Assembly: GCA_964370815.1 (NCBI GenBank)
Contig: CAYJKQ010000011.1
Coordinates: 1-64,000 of the forward strand
Origin: UBA12087 sp964370815
Lineage (GTDB): Bacteria > Chloroflexota > Anaerolineae > Anaerolineales > Villigracilaceae
Direction: 5' to 3'
DNA length: 64,000 nucleotides
The notes below the pieces were generated by a model. That model was not told the origin of the DNA and did not search any database. It saw only the letters and a program-made list of their open reading frames with translations. Within the stretch, counting starts at the first letter, position 1. Each line of letters opens with the position of its first letter. Positions 50,884-59,647 of the stretch are shown piece after piece. A program made the translations under genes and the position numbers.

Positions 50884-50908
50884 AACGTTTTTAGGAAAGA
50901 TAGGCGAT

Positions 50909-51250
50909 TTACTCTTCGAGAGGTTCTTTCCGTAACCCGTCCAGGTAATGTTGAACAGTCAGGAAAGGATGGGTCAGGAGCATGCGCGGACCAGAGAAGC
51001 GCATGACCTGCTTGATCCTGGCACGCATATCTGCTTTATAACAATGGATCGGGCATTGTGCGCAGGTGGTCTTGCCCTGCTGGAAGGGGCAATTATCGAG
51101 CTGCTTCAGTGCATAGTTCTGCAATTCCTGGCACTCATTGCACAAATCAGATACACTGTCATGTTGTTTCCGACAATAGAGAAGGAACATGGCTTGTAAG
51201 GTATGCGCTTCGCGTTCGATGCGATCTTTGGAAAAGATGTGTGATGGCAT
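50909..51250 (-). CDS. ygbA: YgbA-family (nitrous-oxide-stimulated promoter) protein
   Basis: The protein has 113 aa. RIEREAHTLQAMFLLYCRKQH is followed by LCNECQELQNYALKQLDNCPFQQGKTTCAQCPIHCYKADMRARIKQVMRFSGPRMLLTHP, a near-complete match to the YgbA/NO-stress family in motif order: conserved cysteines C-x2-C, C-P, C-x2-C-P-x2-C-Y. In enterobacteria the gene is induced by nitric oxide and NsrR-controlled, and it aids nitrosative stress recovery. Molecular activity is unknown. The cysteines could bind a metal or iron-sulfur cluster. Confidence 0.88.
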   Translation of the reverse strand: MPSHIFSKDRIEREAHTLQAMFLLYCRKQHDSVSDLCNECQELQNYALKQLDNCPFQQGKTTCAQCPIHCYKADMRARIKQVMRFSGPRMLLTHPFLTVQHYLDGLRKEPLEE

Positions 51251-51283
51251 GGCAAGGGCTATTCTACATTACGTAATTAATAA

Positions 51284-51688
51284 TTACATGAGAGAAACAA
51301 GTTCAGCCAGGCGTTCAAGCAAATTACGAATATAGCCCCTTTTAATCATCTCACCCCAATGTCCGTCGCAGAATCGTTCCCCCCTTACGCAATAGGTCAG
51401 CATGGTCTTTACTTGATCCAGTGAACTGTTTCTGACAGTATCCACATCCCTTATCATTTGTTCTGCTTGTTCCGGATCATAACTATGATCACACCAACAA
51501 TCCTTCCCGGCTGTGAAGAAAAAATCAGTGACCACCTGGTTATATTCCGGGAAGGGCATCGTCATTTCCTGTTTTCCTTCCTGTCTCCCTCCGAGCCATT
51601 GTCGAATGGGTTCAAAACCTTCTGCATGTAATTTTGGCAGAAAAGCAATCAACTCGTTGATCTCTGCGATGGTCGGTTGTCTTGTCAT
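51284..51688 (-). CDS. DUF6508-type protein
   Basis: The protein has 134 aa. INELIAFLPKLHAEGFEPIRQWLGG, then a P-F-P-E-Y-N-Q-V segment, DCWCDHSYDPEQAEQMI and TMLTYCVRGERFCDGHWGEMIKRGYI are the recognisable family blocks. The function of DUF6508 proteins is unknown; the fold is small and cysteine-containing. It lies 33 bases upstream of ygbA on the same strand, so the two may be co-transcribed. Confidence 0.78.
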   Translation of the reverse strand: MTRQPTIAEINELIAFLPKLHAEGFEPIRQWLGGRQEGKQEMTMPFPEYNQVVTDFFFTAGKDCWCDHSYDPEQAEQMIRDVDTVRNSSLDQVKTMLTYCVRGERFCDGHWGEMIKRGYIRNLLERLAELVSLM

Positions 51689-51981
51689 TTTTATATTTTC
51701 CTTTCCAGTAACTTTTCAGATGATTGCATGGTCTGTTTATCTCCAAAATAAAACAACATTTCTTCAGGCAAGGTTTATTAAACAACACAAAGAAAACCAG
51801 CTTGATTCTAACGATTATTTTATTGTACAATCTTTATATACCTTATAACTCTTTTAATATTCGAATGGAATAAGAGGTTTATCTCGAAATAACTGACGAC
51901 GGATGACGGAGATAGACCTTTTGAGTCTTCCTACCACCCATTCGGAAATTTTAGTGATCTTTTTTTCAATAGGAGAGAAAA

Positions 51982-52833
51982 ATGAGCACAACCACAGGAT
52001 CCAAACCAAGACCTTACTGGCACGTGGATGCCAAGTGGCTGACTGGCATTGTCCTGATCTTCCTTTTGAATATCACCTTCCTGCTGTTTGTCCTGGTGCA
52101 GATCACCGGACCAGAGCAAGGCATCAACCTGCTTGCCACAGCACTCGCCAGCCAGTTGAGTTTCGAGTCTGGCGGGTTGGATGCAGAGGGCGATATCGCT
52201 ATCATGCGCCAAAAGATCAACGAATCACCTGATAAACAATGGCAGCCCATTCCTGGTTTGGAGATCATCGTACGCGCTGAAGATATTGAGGGGATGACTG
52301 CCCGGGAGGCACGTTTGTGGTTCTTCCGACAGTGGGCACAACCCCTGTATTACGATGGTCCCCAAGGATTGGCAGACTTGATGACTGACCCTGAAATGAA
52401 AGAAGGGTTGGTACAAGGAGTCGGCCCGCTGGGCATAGTTTCGGCTGCTACCCACAGCAAACTGCTGGTGTTTTTTAGCATCTCTGGGTTGGTATCGTTA
52501 TTTTTTCTGGGTTTGCTGGTATTCTTCAGCCACCGCTTTGGGCGTTTGGGCAGCCCGGGATGTGTCATTTTTGTGGTTGCCATCCCCAATCTGATACTGC
52601 TGGCAGGACTGCGCGGTTGGCTTGAAAATGCCTCCCAGAACACAGAAACTACCATCGTTCAAGCCATGCTGGCCCGCTATACTCAACTGGCAACGGATGT
52701 TTTACCTGAGATCGTTCAGAAAGCCCTATACATCTACGCCTTCCTTGTCCTGCTGGGAATCTTCCTGCTCCTGGTGGCATTGATCGGCAGCATATTCGGG
52801 TTGTTCCGGAAAAATAAAAAAACTTCAGATTGA
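51982..52833 (+). CDS. four-helix membrane protein of unknown function
   Basis: The protein has 283 aa. Membrane segments lie at about 20-43, 162-185, 197-214 and 246-272, with an extracytoplasmic domain of about 110 residues between the first two (QWQPIPGLEIIVRAEDIEGMTAREARLWFFRQWAQPLYYDGPQG). I do not recognise a named family. AGGAGAG before the ATG supports the start. The gene stands alone, divergent from the DUF6508 gene, with a promoter-like AT-rich stretch (51820-51900). Confidence 0.62.
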   Translation: MSTTTGSKPRPYWHVDAKWLTGIVLIFLLNITFLLFVLVQITGPEQGINLLATALASQLSFESGGLDAEGDIAIMRQKINESPDKQWQPIPGLEIIVRAEDIEGMTAREARLWFFRQWAQPLYYDGPQGLADLMTDPEMKEGLVQGVGPLGIVSAATHSKLLVFFSISGLVSLFFLGLLVFFSHRFGRLGSPGCVIFVVAIPNLILLAGLRGWLENASQNTETTIVQAMLARYTQLATDVLPEIVQKALYIYAFLVLLGIFLLLVALIGSIFGLFRKNKKTSD

Positions 52834-52933
52834 ACCAGAATTGTTGATCATTATTGGGAAAAGCTCTCGGAAGGTGGAAAACCCAACAATGCGGCTGGCT
52901 GGTGGATAAGTTTGGAATTTCCTGGCACATCCA

Positions 52934-53866
52934 TCACTTTGCCAGGTCGAACTTTCCGGATCGGCGAGCCAGGATAAGGATGTGCTCCTCTGGGAATTTA
53001 ACCCCCGGAGTATCGATGTCCACCAGGTTACGCCATTTTTCCTCGTTCACGGTCAGGGTTTGCAGATCGACTATTTCCAATCCATGACGATCAAAGGCAG
53101 ACCGATACTCATCTTCTGTGAAATACTGGTAGCTTTGCAGGCGTTCACTTTCCCACAGTGGTTTCCCTAGAAAAATGGATTTGGTGATGTATCGGGTAAA
53201 ATATCGCCAGGGCAGTTCAACGCACAGGGGATTTTCAACCTGGTGATAGGTGATCCGCAGCGGCTGATACTGCTGCACAAATGTCTCAAAATCCTGGCGC
53301 ACGCCGTGGTCACGAAAATGGATACGGACGCTCTCCAACGGATCACCAGTTGGCTCCAGACCGTCGAACAAAACCAGCCAACCCCCGGGTTCCAGGAGAC
53401 ATGCTGCGCCAGCCAGGGCTTGCTCTACTTTCAATTTGGCTGCCGGGATATCGATCTCACCCAGCTCGGTGGAAAAACAATCCGAAAAAACTTCATGCAA
53501 AGCATTGACGAGCAGCACGATATCAAATTTCCCCAATCCATCCAACAGGATCGGGTCTGTGAAATCACCTTCGATACAATGCAAGCCAGGATAATCCCGC
53601 CTGCATTTCGCCAGGAATTGGTCATTGTAGTCCACACCCAACGAGCCCTGCAGGCTGCAGACCTGAGAGTGGGCTTCCAATAGAGTGCCAATGACCTGCC
53701 CTTCTCCACAACCCAATTCAAGCAGGCGCAAGGAGTGATCGGTTTGCCCTGCCAGGCGGCGGATCAGCGCAGAGACAGACAGAATGGCAGCCCGCTTGCC
53801 CAGGTTCTCCATCGGTTGCAGGTGGGTCTCCCAATAAAAATCCCAAAAGGCATCATTTTCTGGCAT
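52934..53866 (-). CDS. class I SAM-dependent methyltransferase
   Basis: The protein has 310 aa from ATG 53866; a TTG at 53875 would add three residues. Motif I is LRLLELGCGEGQVIGTLLEA, followed by GVDYNDQFLAKC, IEGDFTD and FDIVLLVNALHEVF, typical of small-molecule methyltransferases. The C-terminal part has YQYFTEDEYRSAFDRHGLEIVDLQTL. The target is unknown. It follows the VOC gene with almost no gap, so the two form a minus-strand operon. Confidence 0.8.
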   Translation of the reverse strand: MPENDAFWDFYWETHLQPMENLGKRAAILSVSALIRRLAGQTDHSLRLLELGCGEGQVIGTLLEAHSQVCSLQGSLGVDYNDQFLAKCRRDYPGLHCIEGDFTDPILLDGLGKFDIVLLVNALHEVFSDCFSTELGEIDIPAAKLKVEQALAGAACLLEPGGWLVLFDGLEPTGDPLESVRIHFRDHGVRQDFETFVQQYQPLRITYHQVENPLCVELPWRYFTRYITKSIFLGKPLWESERLQSYQYFTEDEYRSAFDRHGLEIVDLQTLTVNEEKWRNLVDIDTPGVKFPEEHILILARRSGKFDLAK

Positions 53867-53875
53867 ACAGGTCAA

Positions 53876-54295
53876 TCATACCGCGCTTGGATAATAGATC
53901 AGGATATTGGTGCCAAATGGGTCTCTGACTGAACAGCAATAAACAGGTGAATACATTAACTGCTCACCCGGAGCATTGCCCACTCCCCCGGCCTCGATGA
54001 AAGCAGCTTGCAAGCGCTCCACTTCGGAAGAGCTCCGCATGACGATCATGACCTCAACATTCTGCGGGTTCCCGTTCTGACCTTTGAGCAGGGTTAGCCA
54101 GGTATCCCCGATCTGCCAGCCATGAGTGTATTTTCCTTCCACATAGGCGGGTGAACCCAGGACACGCTGGTAAAAATCTATAGCCGCGGCATAATCCTCA
54201 AAGAATAGGGTCAACCCGTGCAGACCATGAAATTCAAAACGCGGGATGGGTAAGGGATTTCTAAAAAAATTTTTGCGATAGGTTTCGTAATCCAT
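53876..54295 (-). CDS. VOC-family (glyoxalase/bleomycin-resistance-like) protein
   Basis: The protein has 139 aa. LHGLTLFFEDYAAAIDFYQRVLGSPAYVEG and a second half ending MYSPVYCCSVRDPFGTNILIYYPS give the two-repeat beta-alpha-beta fold of the vicinal oxygen chelate superfamily, with 'DPFGTN' at the usual end. Members bind a metal and act on, or sequester, small molecules; no substrate is evident. It is the first gene of a pair with the methyltransferase at 52934. Confidence 0.8.
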   Translation of the reverse strand: MDYETYRKNFFRNPLPIPRFEFHGLHGLTLFFEDYAAAIDFYQRVLGSPAYVEGKYTHGWQIGDTWLTLLKGQNGNPQNVEVMIVMRSSSEVERLQAAFIEAGGVGNAPGEQLMYSPVYCCSVRDPFGTNILIYYPSAV

Positions 54296-54346
54296 ATACC
54301 TTTTACTCCCTGAACTTTGTTGGAGGAGGATGAGGAGGTAATATTT

Positions 54347-54754
54347 CTAATTTTCAACACACTGTTTGGATACACAACCACAATTATCACCCGGATAATA
54401 ACCTGACCAGTTCAAGGATGCATACAATAAATTGCTGCATCCCAAAAAAGGTACTCCGCTGCCTGATAGACAATAACAATCTGTATCTGTTTGACAATCG
54501 AGCGGGTTCTCAATGTACTCGACGGTTGGATCGATGTTCTCGATCTTCAGCGTAGTAGAATTGGTCCCAACATGGCTGCGGTTCTCGCTTGGTCTTCCAT
54601 ACTTAAAGGAGCAGTTGTTAGAAACTCTCCAGGATGACCAGATAGACCAGGGTGGTACGTAAGAGAATGCTAAAAAAAGTGGACAAGGCGAGGGTAAATA
54701 ATACTTGTTAGTTCCTTTCCCAATTATGTCATAGATGCAATTGTTTTGACAGGC
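54347..54754 (-). pseudogene. decayed cysteine-cluster (eight-Cys-cluster-like) gene without a start codon
   Basis: The minus-strand frame is open for 135 codons after a TAA at 54755-54757 and ends in TAG at 54347. It has no ATG, GTG or TTG before its last third. The C-terminal part has the spacing C-x5-C-x-C-x10-C-x18-C-x-C-x4-C (DCQTDTDCYC ... NCGCVSKQC), similar to secreted eight-cysteine-cluster proteins with one Cys missing. Only 45 bases separate the open frame from the pirin stop, leaving no room for a signal peptide. I read it as a truncated relic; a non-canonical start is an alternative. Confidence 0.55.
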
Positions 54755-54799
54755 TTATCGGAGGGAAACTCTTTCACTGTGCAGCAAGAACGATGATGT

Positions 54800-55702
54800 T
54801 CACTTTATGAACGTCCCATTGCGGTATTCCTCGAAGGCGATCCGAAGTTCCTCCTGCGTATTCATGACGATGGGACCCGCCCATGCCACTGGTTCGCTGA
54901 TGGGCTCTCCGGAAAACAGGAGAAAGCGAACAGGTTCAGCCTGCGTGGAAACAATGATCTGTGTTCCATCGCCAAAGAGCACAAGCTCGCCATTGGAAAC
55001 ATAACCATCCTTGTGGCTGTCTCTGAGGTTTTCAGCCTCGACCTCGTAGCTGCAATCTTCATTCTCCAGGCAGAATCTGGCTGTTCCGGCAATGACATAA
55101 GCAAAGACGGTGTGCCCTGCATTGGTTGGATGAATGTATTCTGTTCCAGCAGGTACACTCACGTCCAGGTATACCGGTTTGGTGACAATATCCTGCACGG
55201 GTCCCTCTGTTCCATCCACCTGCCCGCTGATAACCTTGATTTTCACGCCATCAGCAGTAGAGACCTCAGGTATCTGCTCACTTTTCACATCACGGTAACG
55301 CGGTTCCATCATCTTGTGCGAGGCTGGCAGGTTAGCCCATAATTGGAAGCCTCCCATATGACCATTTATATCGCCCTTTGGCATCTCCTGGTGAATGATG
55401 CCGCTCCCGGCTGTCATCCACTGTACATCGCCAGGGTCAATGACGCCTTCATTGCCCAGGCTGTCCCCATGCTCGATCTTCCCGCTCAGGATATAAGTGA
55501 TGGTCTCAATACCGCGATGTGGGTGCCACGGAAAACCAGCCAGGTACTGACCGGGGTTGGTTGCACGGAAATCATCCAGGAGCAGGAATGGGTCAAAAGC
55601 AGCGGTAGTACCGAAACCAAACACTCTCTTCAAGTGAACGCCTGCGCCTTCAATTGCGGGTGTGCTCTTGATAACTTTTCGGATCTTTCTGGTCTTTGCC
55701 AT
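54800..55702 (-). CDS. pirin-family protein (bicupin)
   Basis: The protein has 300 aa from ATG 55702, just after GGAGGT; an upstream ATG at 55729 adds nine residues and is unlikely. GFPWHPHRGIETITYILSGKIEHGDSLGNEGVIDPGDVQWMTAGSGIIHQEMP holds the metal-binding histidines and glutamate of the N-terminal cupin. The C-terminal cupin is less conserved, as usual. Some pirins act as quercetin dioxygenases or redox-sensing transcription cofactors; the role here is unknown. Confidence 0.9.
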   Translation of the reverse strand: MAKTRKIRKVIKSTPAIEGAGVHLKRVFGFGTTAAFDPFLLLDDFRATNPGQYLAGFPWHPHRGIETITYILSGKIEHGDSLGNEGVIDPGDVQWMTAGSGIIHQEMPKGDINGHMGGFQLWANLPASHKMMEPRYRDVKSEQIPEVSTADGVKIKVISGQVDGTEGPVQDIVTKPVYLDVSVPAGTEYIHPTNAGHTVFAYVIAGTARFCLENEDCSYEVEAENLRDSHKDGYVSNGELVLFGDGTQIIVSTQAEPVRFLLFSGEPISEPVAWAGPIVMNTQEELRIAFEEYRNGTFIK

Positions 55703-55965
55703 TTTATACCTCCAATTGGTACTCTTCATTATAGCATTTCACACCTTCCATTATTCATAATTGAATTACCCCAAGGTTTTCTTTAGTAGTCAAACCTGAT
55801 CTGGATTTTTTGCGATATCAAACCCATTATTGGGGGAGACCGTTCTTTTAGTGGTCGTGGCGATATCCATTCCGGAGAGGGGATTTCCATATTCAAGAAT
55901 AGCACACACACCCAAAATATCATTATCCATCTTGCCAAACTACCTGATTATGCTAGAATGCATGT

Positions 55966-56715
55966 ATGCGTTTTGATGTATTCACGCTCCTCCCCGAAGT
56001 ATTCCCCCCCTATTTGGATAGCAGCATTTTGAATCGCGCCCGCTTGCGCGGCTTGATCGATGTGCAGGTGCACAATATCCGTGACTGGGCAACCGACCAG
56101 CACCATGTCACCGATGATACGCCTTATGGCGGTGGTGGCGGTATGGTCATGAAGGTCGAACCCATGTTTGCAGCGGTGGAATCTGTTTTGGGAACACCCC
56201 CGCCATGCCCGGTTATCATGCTGACACCGCAAGGTCGTGTTTTCAACCAGAATGTGGCAGACCAGCTGGCACAAAACTCACGCCTGGCTTTGATCTGTGG
56301 ACGGTATGAAGGCATCGATGAACGCATCCGCACCCACCTGGTGACAGACGAGATCTCGATCGGGGATTATGTCCTGACCGGTGGCGAATTACCAGCATTG
56401 ATCCTGATCGATGTGCTGGCACGCCTGGTGCCGGGTGTGCTGGGTGACCCGACCGGGGCCTCCGACGATTCGCACGCCTCCGGTCTGCTTGAATACCCGC
56501 ATTATACGCGCCCGCTCGAATTCCGCGGCTGGCAGGTACCCGAGATCCTGCTCTCGGGAGACCATGCCAAAGTGGCTCGCTGGCGCAGAGAACAGTCCCT
56601 CCTGCGTACCCGCCAGCGCCGACCCGACCTGCTCGAAAAAGCAAATCTATCCGATAAAGACCTGAAATTCTTGGAGAACAAAAGTCAAGAAAAACCCTCT
56701 AACCTGACCTGCTAG
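55966..56715 (+). CDS. trmD: tRNA (guanine-N1)-methyltransferase
   Basis: The protein has 249 aa, normal size. It makes m1G37 in tRNA from SAM. MRFDVFTLLPEVFPPYLDSSILNRA, TDDTPYGGGGGMVMKVEP, LICGRYEGIDERI, and the trefoil-knot segment SIGDYVLTGGELPALILIDVLARLVPG are diagnostic. The C-terminal WRREQSLLRTRQRRPDLLEKANL is the tRNA-binding part. It stands alone here; the usual rpsP-rimM-rplS neighbours are absent. Confidence 0.95.
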   Translation: MRFDVFTLLPEVFPPYLDSSILNRARLRGLIDVQVHNIRDWATDQHHVTDDTPYGGGGGMVMKVEPMFAAVESVLGTPPPCPVIMLTPQGRVFNQNVADQLAQNSRLALICGRYEGIDERIRTHLVTDEISIGDYVLTGGELPALILIDVLARLVPGVLGDPTGASDDSHASGLLEYPHYTRPLEFRGWQVPEILLSGDHAKVARWRREQSLLRTRQRRPDLLEKANLSDKDLKFLENKSQEKPSNLTC

Positions 56716-56816
56716 AACCCCGAATTTGGATAATGAATCCATCGTCCAGGCTCGGTGTTCTATAGGAAATAAGTATTTCATTTCGATCACAAACTACTTT
56801 AAAGAGGAGATGTACC

Positions 56817-58076
56817 ATGAAATTTAGATACGGCAAGATCTTCCTGCTCGGCTTTGGTTTTTTTGGCGTCAGCGTCATCTGGGGTGTGTACAATGCCTTC
56901 GTGCCCATCTTCCTGGCTGACAAATTTCACCTGGCACCAGCCTGGATCGGCTTTTTTATGACGCTCGACAATATTGCCGCCCTTTTCATTCAACCTCCGG
57001 TGGGAGCCTGGTCGGATAAACTGCGCTCCCCCATCGGTCGGCGCATGCCCTTTATATTGATCGGCGCCCCGATCGGCGCACTGGTCTTCGGCATCATCCC
57101 CCTGGCAGCCGTCCTGCCTCTGTTCGTAGCCTGTACCAGTACGCTGCTCTTGAGCATGGCTTTCTGGCGCACCCCGGTGGTGGCACTCATGCCGGACATC
57201 ACCCCTTCGCAAAATCGCTCACAGGCCAACGGCATCATCAACTTCATGGGCGGTCTGGGTGCCATCATCTCCTTCATCGGGGGTGGAGCATTGTACAAGA
57301 TGAACCCTGCTTTCCCGTTCTGGTTGGGTTCAGCCCTGGTCATCCTGGCTGCCGGTCTGGTATTGATCTTCATCCGTGAGCCTAAAGAGTATGGTGCATC
57401 CGAAAAGCAACCCAACATGCTGGAAAGCTTGATGGAAGTGCTGCGAGACAAGGAAAAAAGTGCCATTCGGTTGTTCCTGGCTATCTTTTTCTGGTTCCTG
57501 GGTTACACTGCCATTGAGGCTTTCTTTACGCTTTATGGCAAGTATCATCTCGGGTTGAACGAAGCTGACGGCAGCCGCCTGCTAGGTCACCTCTCCCTGT
57601 TCTTTGTGCTGTTTGCCCTGGTCTCCGGCGTGATCGGTGCCAGGATCGGGCGGCGCGTGACCATCATGATCGGCATTTTCCTGCTGGGCGGATTGATCGC
57701 AGCCATGTACTTCCTATCGCCTGCCACACTGACCATCGTCCTGACCAAACTGCCGGTACTGGGCACCATCCCGGTCATCAGCCTGTTCCTGATGGCAGCC
57801 GGCATTGCCTGGTCATTGATCAACATCAACTCCCTGCCCATGGTGGTGGACATGACCACCACTGCGCGCCTGGGGACTTATACCGGTCTGTATTACCTGT
57901 TCTCCACACTGTCCGCCATCGTCGGACCCAACGTGAACGGCTGGATGATCCAATTGACGGGTAACAACTACAACGCCGTCATGCTGATCTCTCCTTTCTT
58001 CATGCTGATCGCTTTTATGCTAATGGTTGGCGTGCGCCGCGGTGAAGCCACAAATACTCCCTTAATAACGGTATAG
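56817..58076 (+). CDS. MFS transporter, GPH/SLC45-like (copy 1)
   Basis: The protein has 419 aa with twelve predicted helices. DNIAALFIQPPVGAWSDKLRSPIGRRMPFILIGAPIGALVFG matches the glycoside-pentoside-hexuronide/SLC45 loop 2-3 motif, and NFMGGLGAIISFIGGGALYK and DMTTTARLGTYTGLYYLFSTLSAIVGPNVNGWMI follow. It probably moves a sugar by cation symport; substrate unknown. GAGGAG before the ATG supports the start. A related transporter lies directly downstream. Confidence 0.85.
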   Translation: MKFRYGKIFLLGFGFFGVSVIWGVYNAFVPIFLADKFHLAPAWIGFFMTLDNIAALFIQPPVGAWSDKLRSPIGRRMPFILIGAPIGALVFGIIPLAAVLPLFVACTSTLLLSMAFWRTPVVALMPDITPSQNRSQANGIINFMGGLGAIISFIGGGALYKMNPAFPFWLGSALVILAAGLVLIFIREPKEYGASEKQPNMLESLMEVLRDKEKSAIRLFLAIFFWFLGYTAIEAFFTLYGKYHLGLNEADGSRLLGHLSLFFVLFALVSGVIGARIGRRVTIMIGIFLLGGLIAAMYFLSPATLTIVLTKLPVLGTIPVISLFLMAAGIAWSLININSLPMVVDMTTTARLGTYTGLYYLFSTLSAIVGPNVNGWMIQLTGNNYNAVMLISPFFMLIAFMLMVGVRRGEATNTPLITV

Positions 58077-58098
58077 AGACAGTAATTTAAACTCAAAA

Positions 58099-58134
58099 AG
58101 GCACTCCTGATATTTTATAAATTCGGGAGTGCCT
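58099..58134 (+). terminator. hairpin between the two MFS genes
   Basis: AGGCACTCCTGA (58099-58110) pairs with TCGGGAGTGCCT (58123-58134), nearly perfect over twelve bases with one G-T pair. The following T run is weak (GTATTAC), so termination may be partial. Confidence 0.6.
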
Positions 58135-58185
58135 GTATTACTATTGGTTTAACCGAACGGATTGAAAAATGGTGTTCTAACCAGC

Positions 58186-59466
58186 ATGACAAAGGATAAA
58201 TTCCCCTGGAACAAGACCATCCTGTTGGGGCTGGGTTTTCTTGGGATTAGCAGTTTCTGGCCGGTCTTCAACCAGTTCATTCCCCTCTTCCTGCAAGCCG
58301 GAAATCCGGAGTTCAACCGTCAGTTGATCAGCGAAGGCAGGGCAATACCAAATATCGTCGGTTTTGGGTTGAATCCAGCCTGGGCTTTGTTCATCATGAC
58401 CTGGGACAACCTGATCAATGTCTTCGTCCAGCCCTGGGCGGGTGCAAAGAGCGACAACACCTGGAACCGCTTCGGTCGAAGAAAAGGATGGATCCTGTTG
58501 GGAGCGCCGATTGCCCTGCTGGGTTTCGTTTTCATCCCGGTTGCCCAAAGCGTGTTAGCCATCATGGTCTTCATCCTGATCACCAATTTTGGCATGGCTC
58601 TGTTCCGCTCCCCGACTGCAGCCTGGCTGGGTGACCTTTTCAAATCAAAGGACCGCAGCAAAGTGAATGGCGTTATTAACCTGATGGGTGGAGTCGGTGG
58701 TCTGCTGGCTTACTTTGGCGGTGGATTTCTGTTCGATTCATACGGGCGTACTGCCCCCTTCATCGGTGGAGCGCTCACAACCATCCTTGCTTTGCTGGTT
58801 GTATTGCTCTTTATCAAAGAACCCGAAAGCCTCAGCCCTGAAAAAGTGGAAAAGGTCAATGTCCTCGAGAACATCCGCCATATGTTCAGGAAACCCGATA
58901 AGAGCAGCCTTTATGTTCTTTTGGGTATCCTGTTATGGTTCATGGCTTTCAGTGCCCTGGAAACAGGGTTGTCATCCATTGCCGTGTTCTCCCTTGATAT
59001 TAAACCGGGCACAGCCTCTATTTTGATCGGCACCATGACGATCTCATTTATTCTCTTTGCCGTACCCGCAGGTTTTTTTGGCTCGCGATGGGGGCGCAGA
59101 AATTCCATCCGCATCGGGTTGGCCGGGTTGACAGGCATACTCCTGGCAGGTTATTTTATCGTACGGAACACCCTAAGCCTGGTCATCATATTGGTCATGT
59201 GCGGATTTTTCTGGGCACTGGTCAATGTCAATAGTCTGCCGCTGGTGTTCGATCATGGAGATGAGAGCAGGATTGGGGCTTTTACAGGTTTGTATTATTT
59301 TTCATCCCAGCTTGCCTCAGTACTGGGTCCCACCCTGGGCGGGATCCTGGTGGGGACGATGCATAATGACTACCGCTGGTTGTGGTTGTTCAGCACCTTC
59401 TTTATGGGGTTGGCGTGGCTCGTGATGACAGGAGTAAGGCGGGGTGGGGACATTCCAAAATCGTAA
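58186..59466 (+). CDS. MFS transporter, GPH/SLC45-like (copy 2)
   Basis: The protein has 426 aa from ATG 58186; an upstream TTG at 58162 adds residues without family character. DNLINVFVQPWAGAKSDNTWNRFGRRKGWILLGAPIALLGF and NLMGGVGGLLAYFGGGFLF parallel copy 1 throughout, indicating tandem duplication with divergence. An insert after helix 1 (about 20 residues, FLQAGNPEFNRQLISEGRAI) is absent from copy 1. Substrate unknown, likely a different sugar. Confidence 0.85.
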   Translation: MTKDKFPWNKTILLGLGFLGISSFWPVFNQFIPLFLQAGNPEFNRQLISEGRAIPNIVGFGLNPAWALFIMTWDNLINVFVQPWAGAKSDNTWNRFGRRKGWILLGAPIALLGFVFIPVAQSVLAIMVFILITNFGMALFRSPTAAWLGDLFKSKDRSKVNGVINLMGGVGGLLAYFGGGFLFDSYGRTAPFIGGALTTILALLVVLLFIKEPESLSPEKVEKVNVLENIRHMFRKPDKSSLYVLLGILLWFMAFSALETGLSSIAVFSLDIKPGTASILIGTMTISFILFAVPAGFFGSRWGRRNSIRIGLAGLTGILLAGYFIVRNTLSLVIILVMCGFFWALVNVNSLPLVFDHGDESRIGAFTGLYYFSSQLASVLGPTLGGILVGTMHNDYRWLWLFSTFFMGLAWLVMTGVRRGGDIPKS

Positions 59467-59535
59467 ATGACCTGAGCCAGTTGATCCATTGCAAGGAATT
59501 TCTTTAAGAAAACCCTGATTTGGCGATCTGCTTGG

Positions 59536-59564
59536 TTGAATATCCAGGTGGGATTTGCTATAAT
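59536..59564 (+). promoter_or_regulatory. promoter for the BMP-type lipoprotein gene
   Basis: TTGAAT (59536-59541), a 17-base spacer and TATAAT (59559-59564) give a near-consensus sigma-70 promoter. It stands 84 bases upstream of the start at 59648, which is preceded by an AAAGGA ribosome site. Confidence 0.7.
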
Positions 59565-59647
59565 ATTAATGGTCAAACTTGGCGAATATATTTATTTACT
59601 GTCCTTTATAAATGATCCCTCCAACCCACGAAGAAAGGAAATTTATA

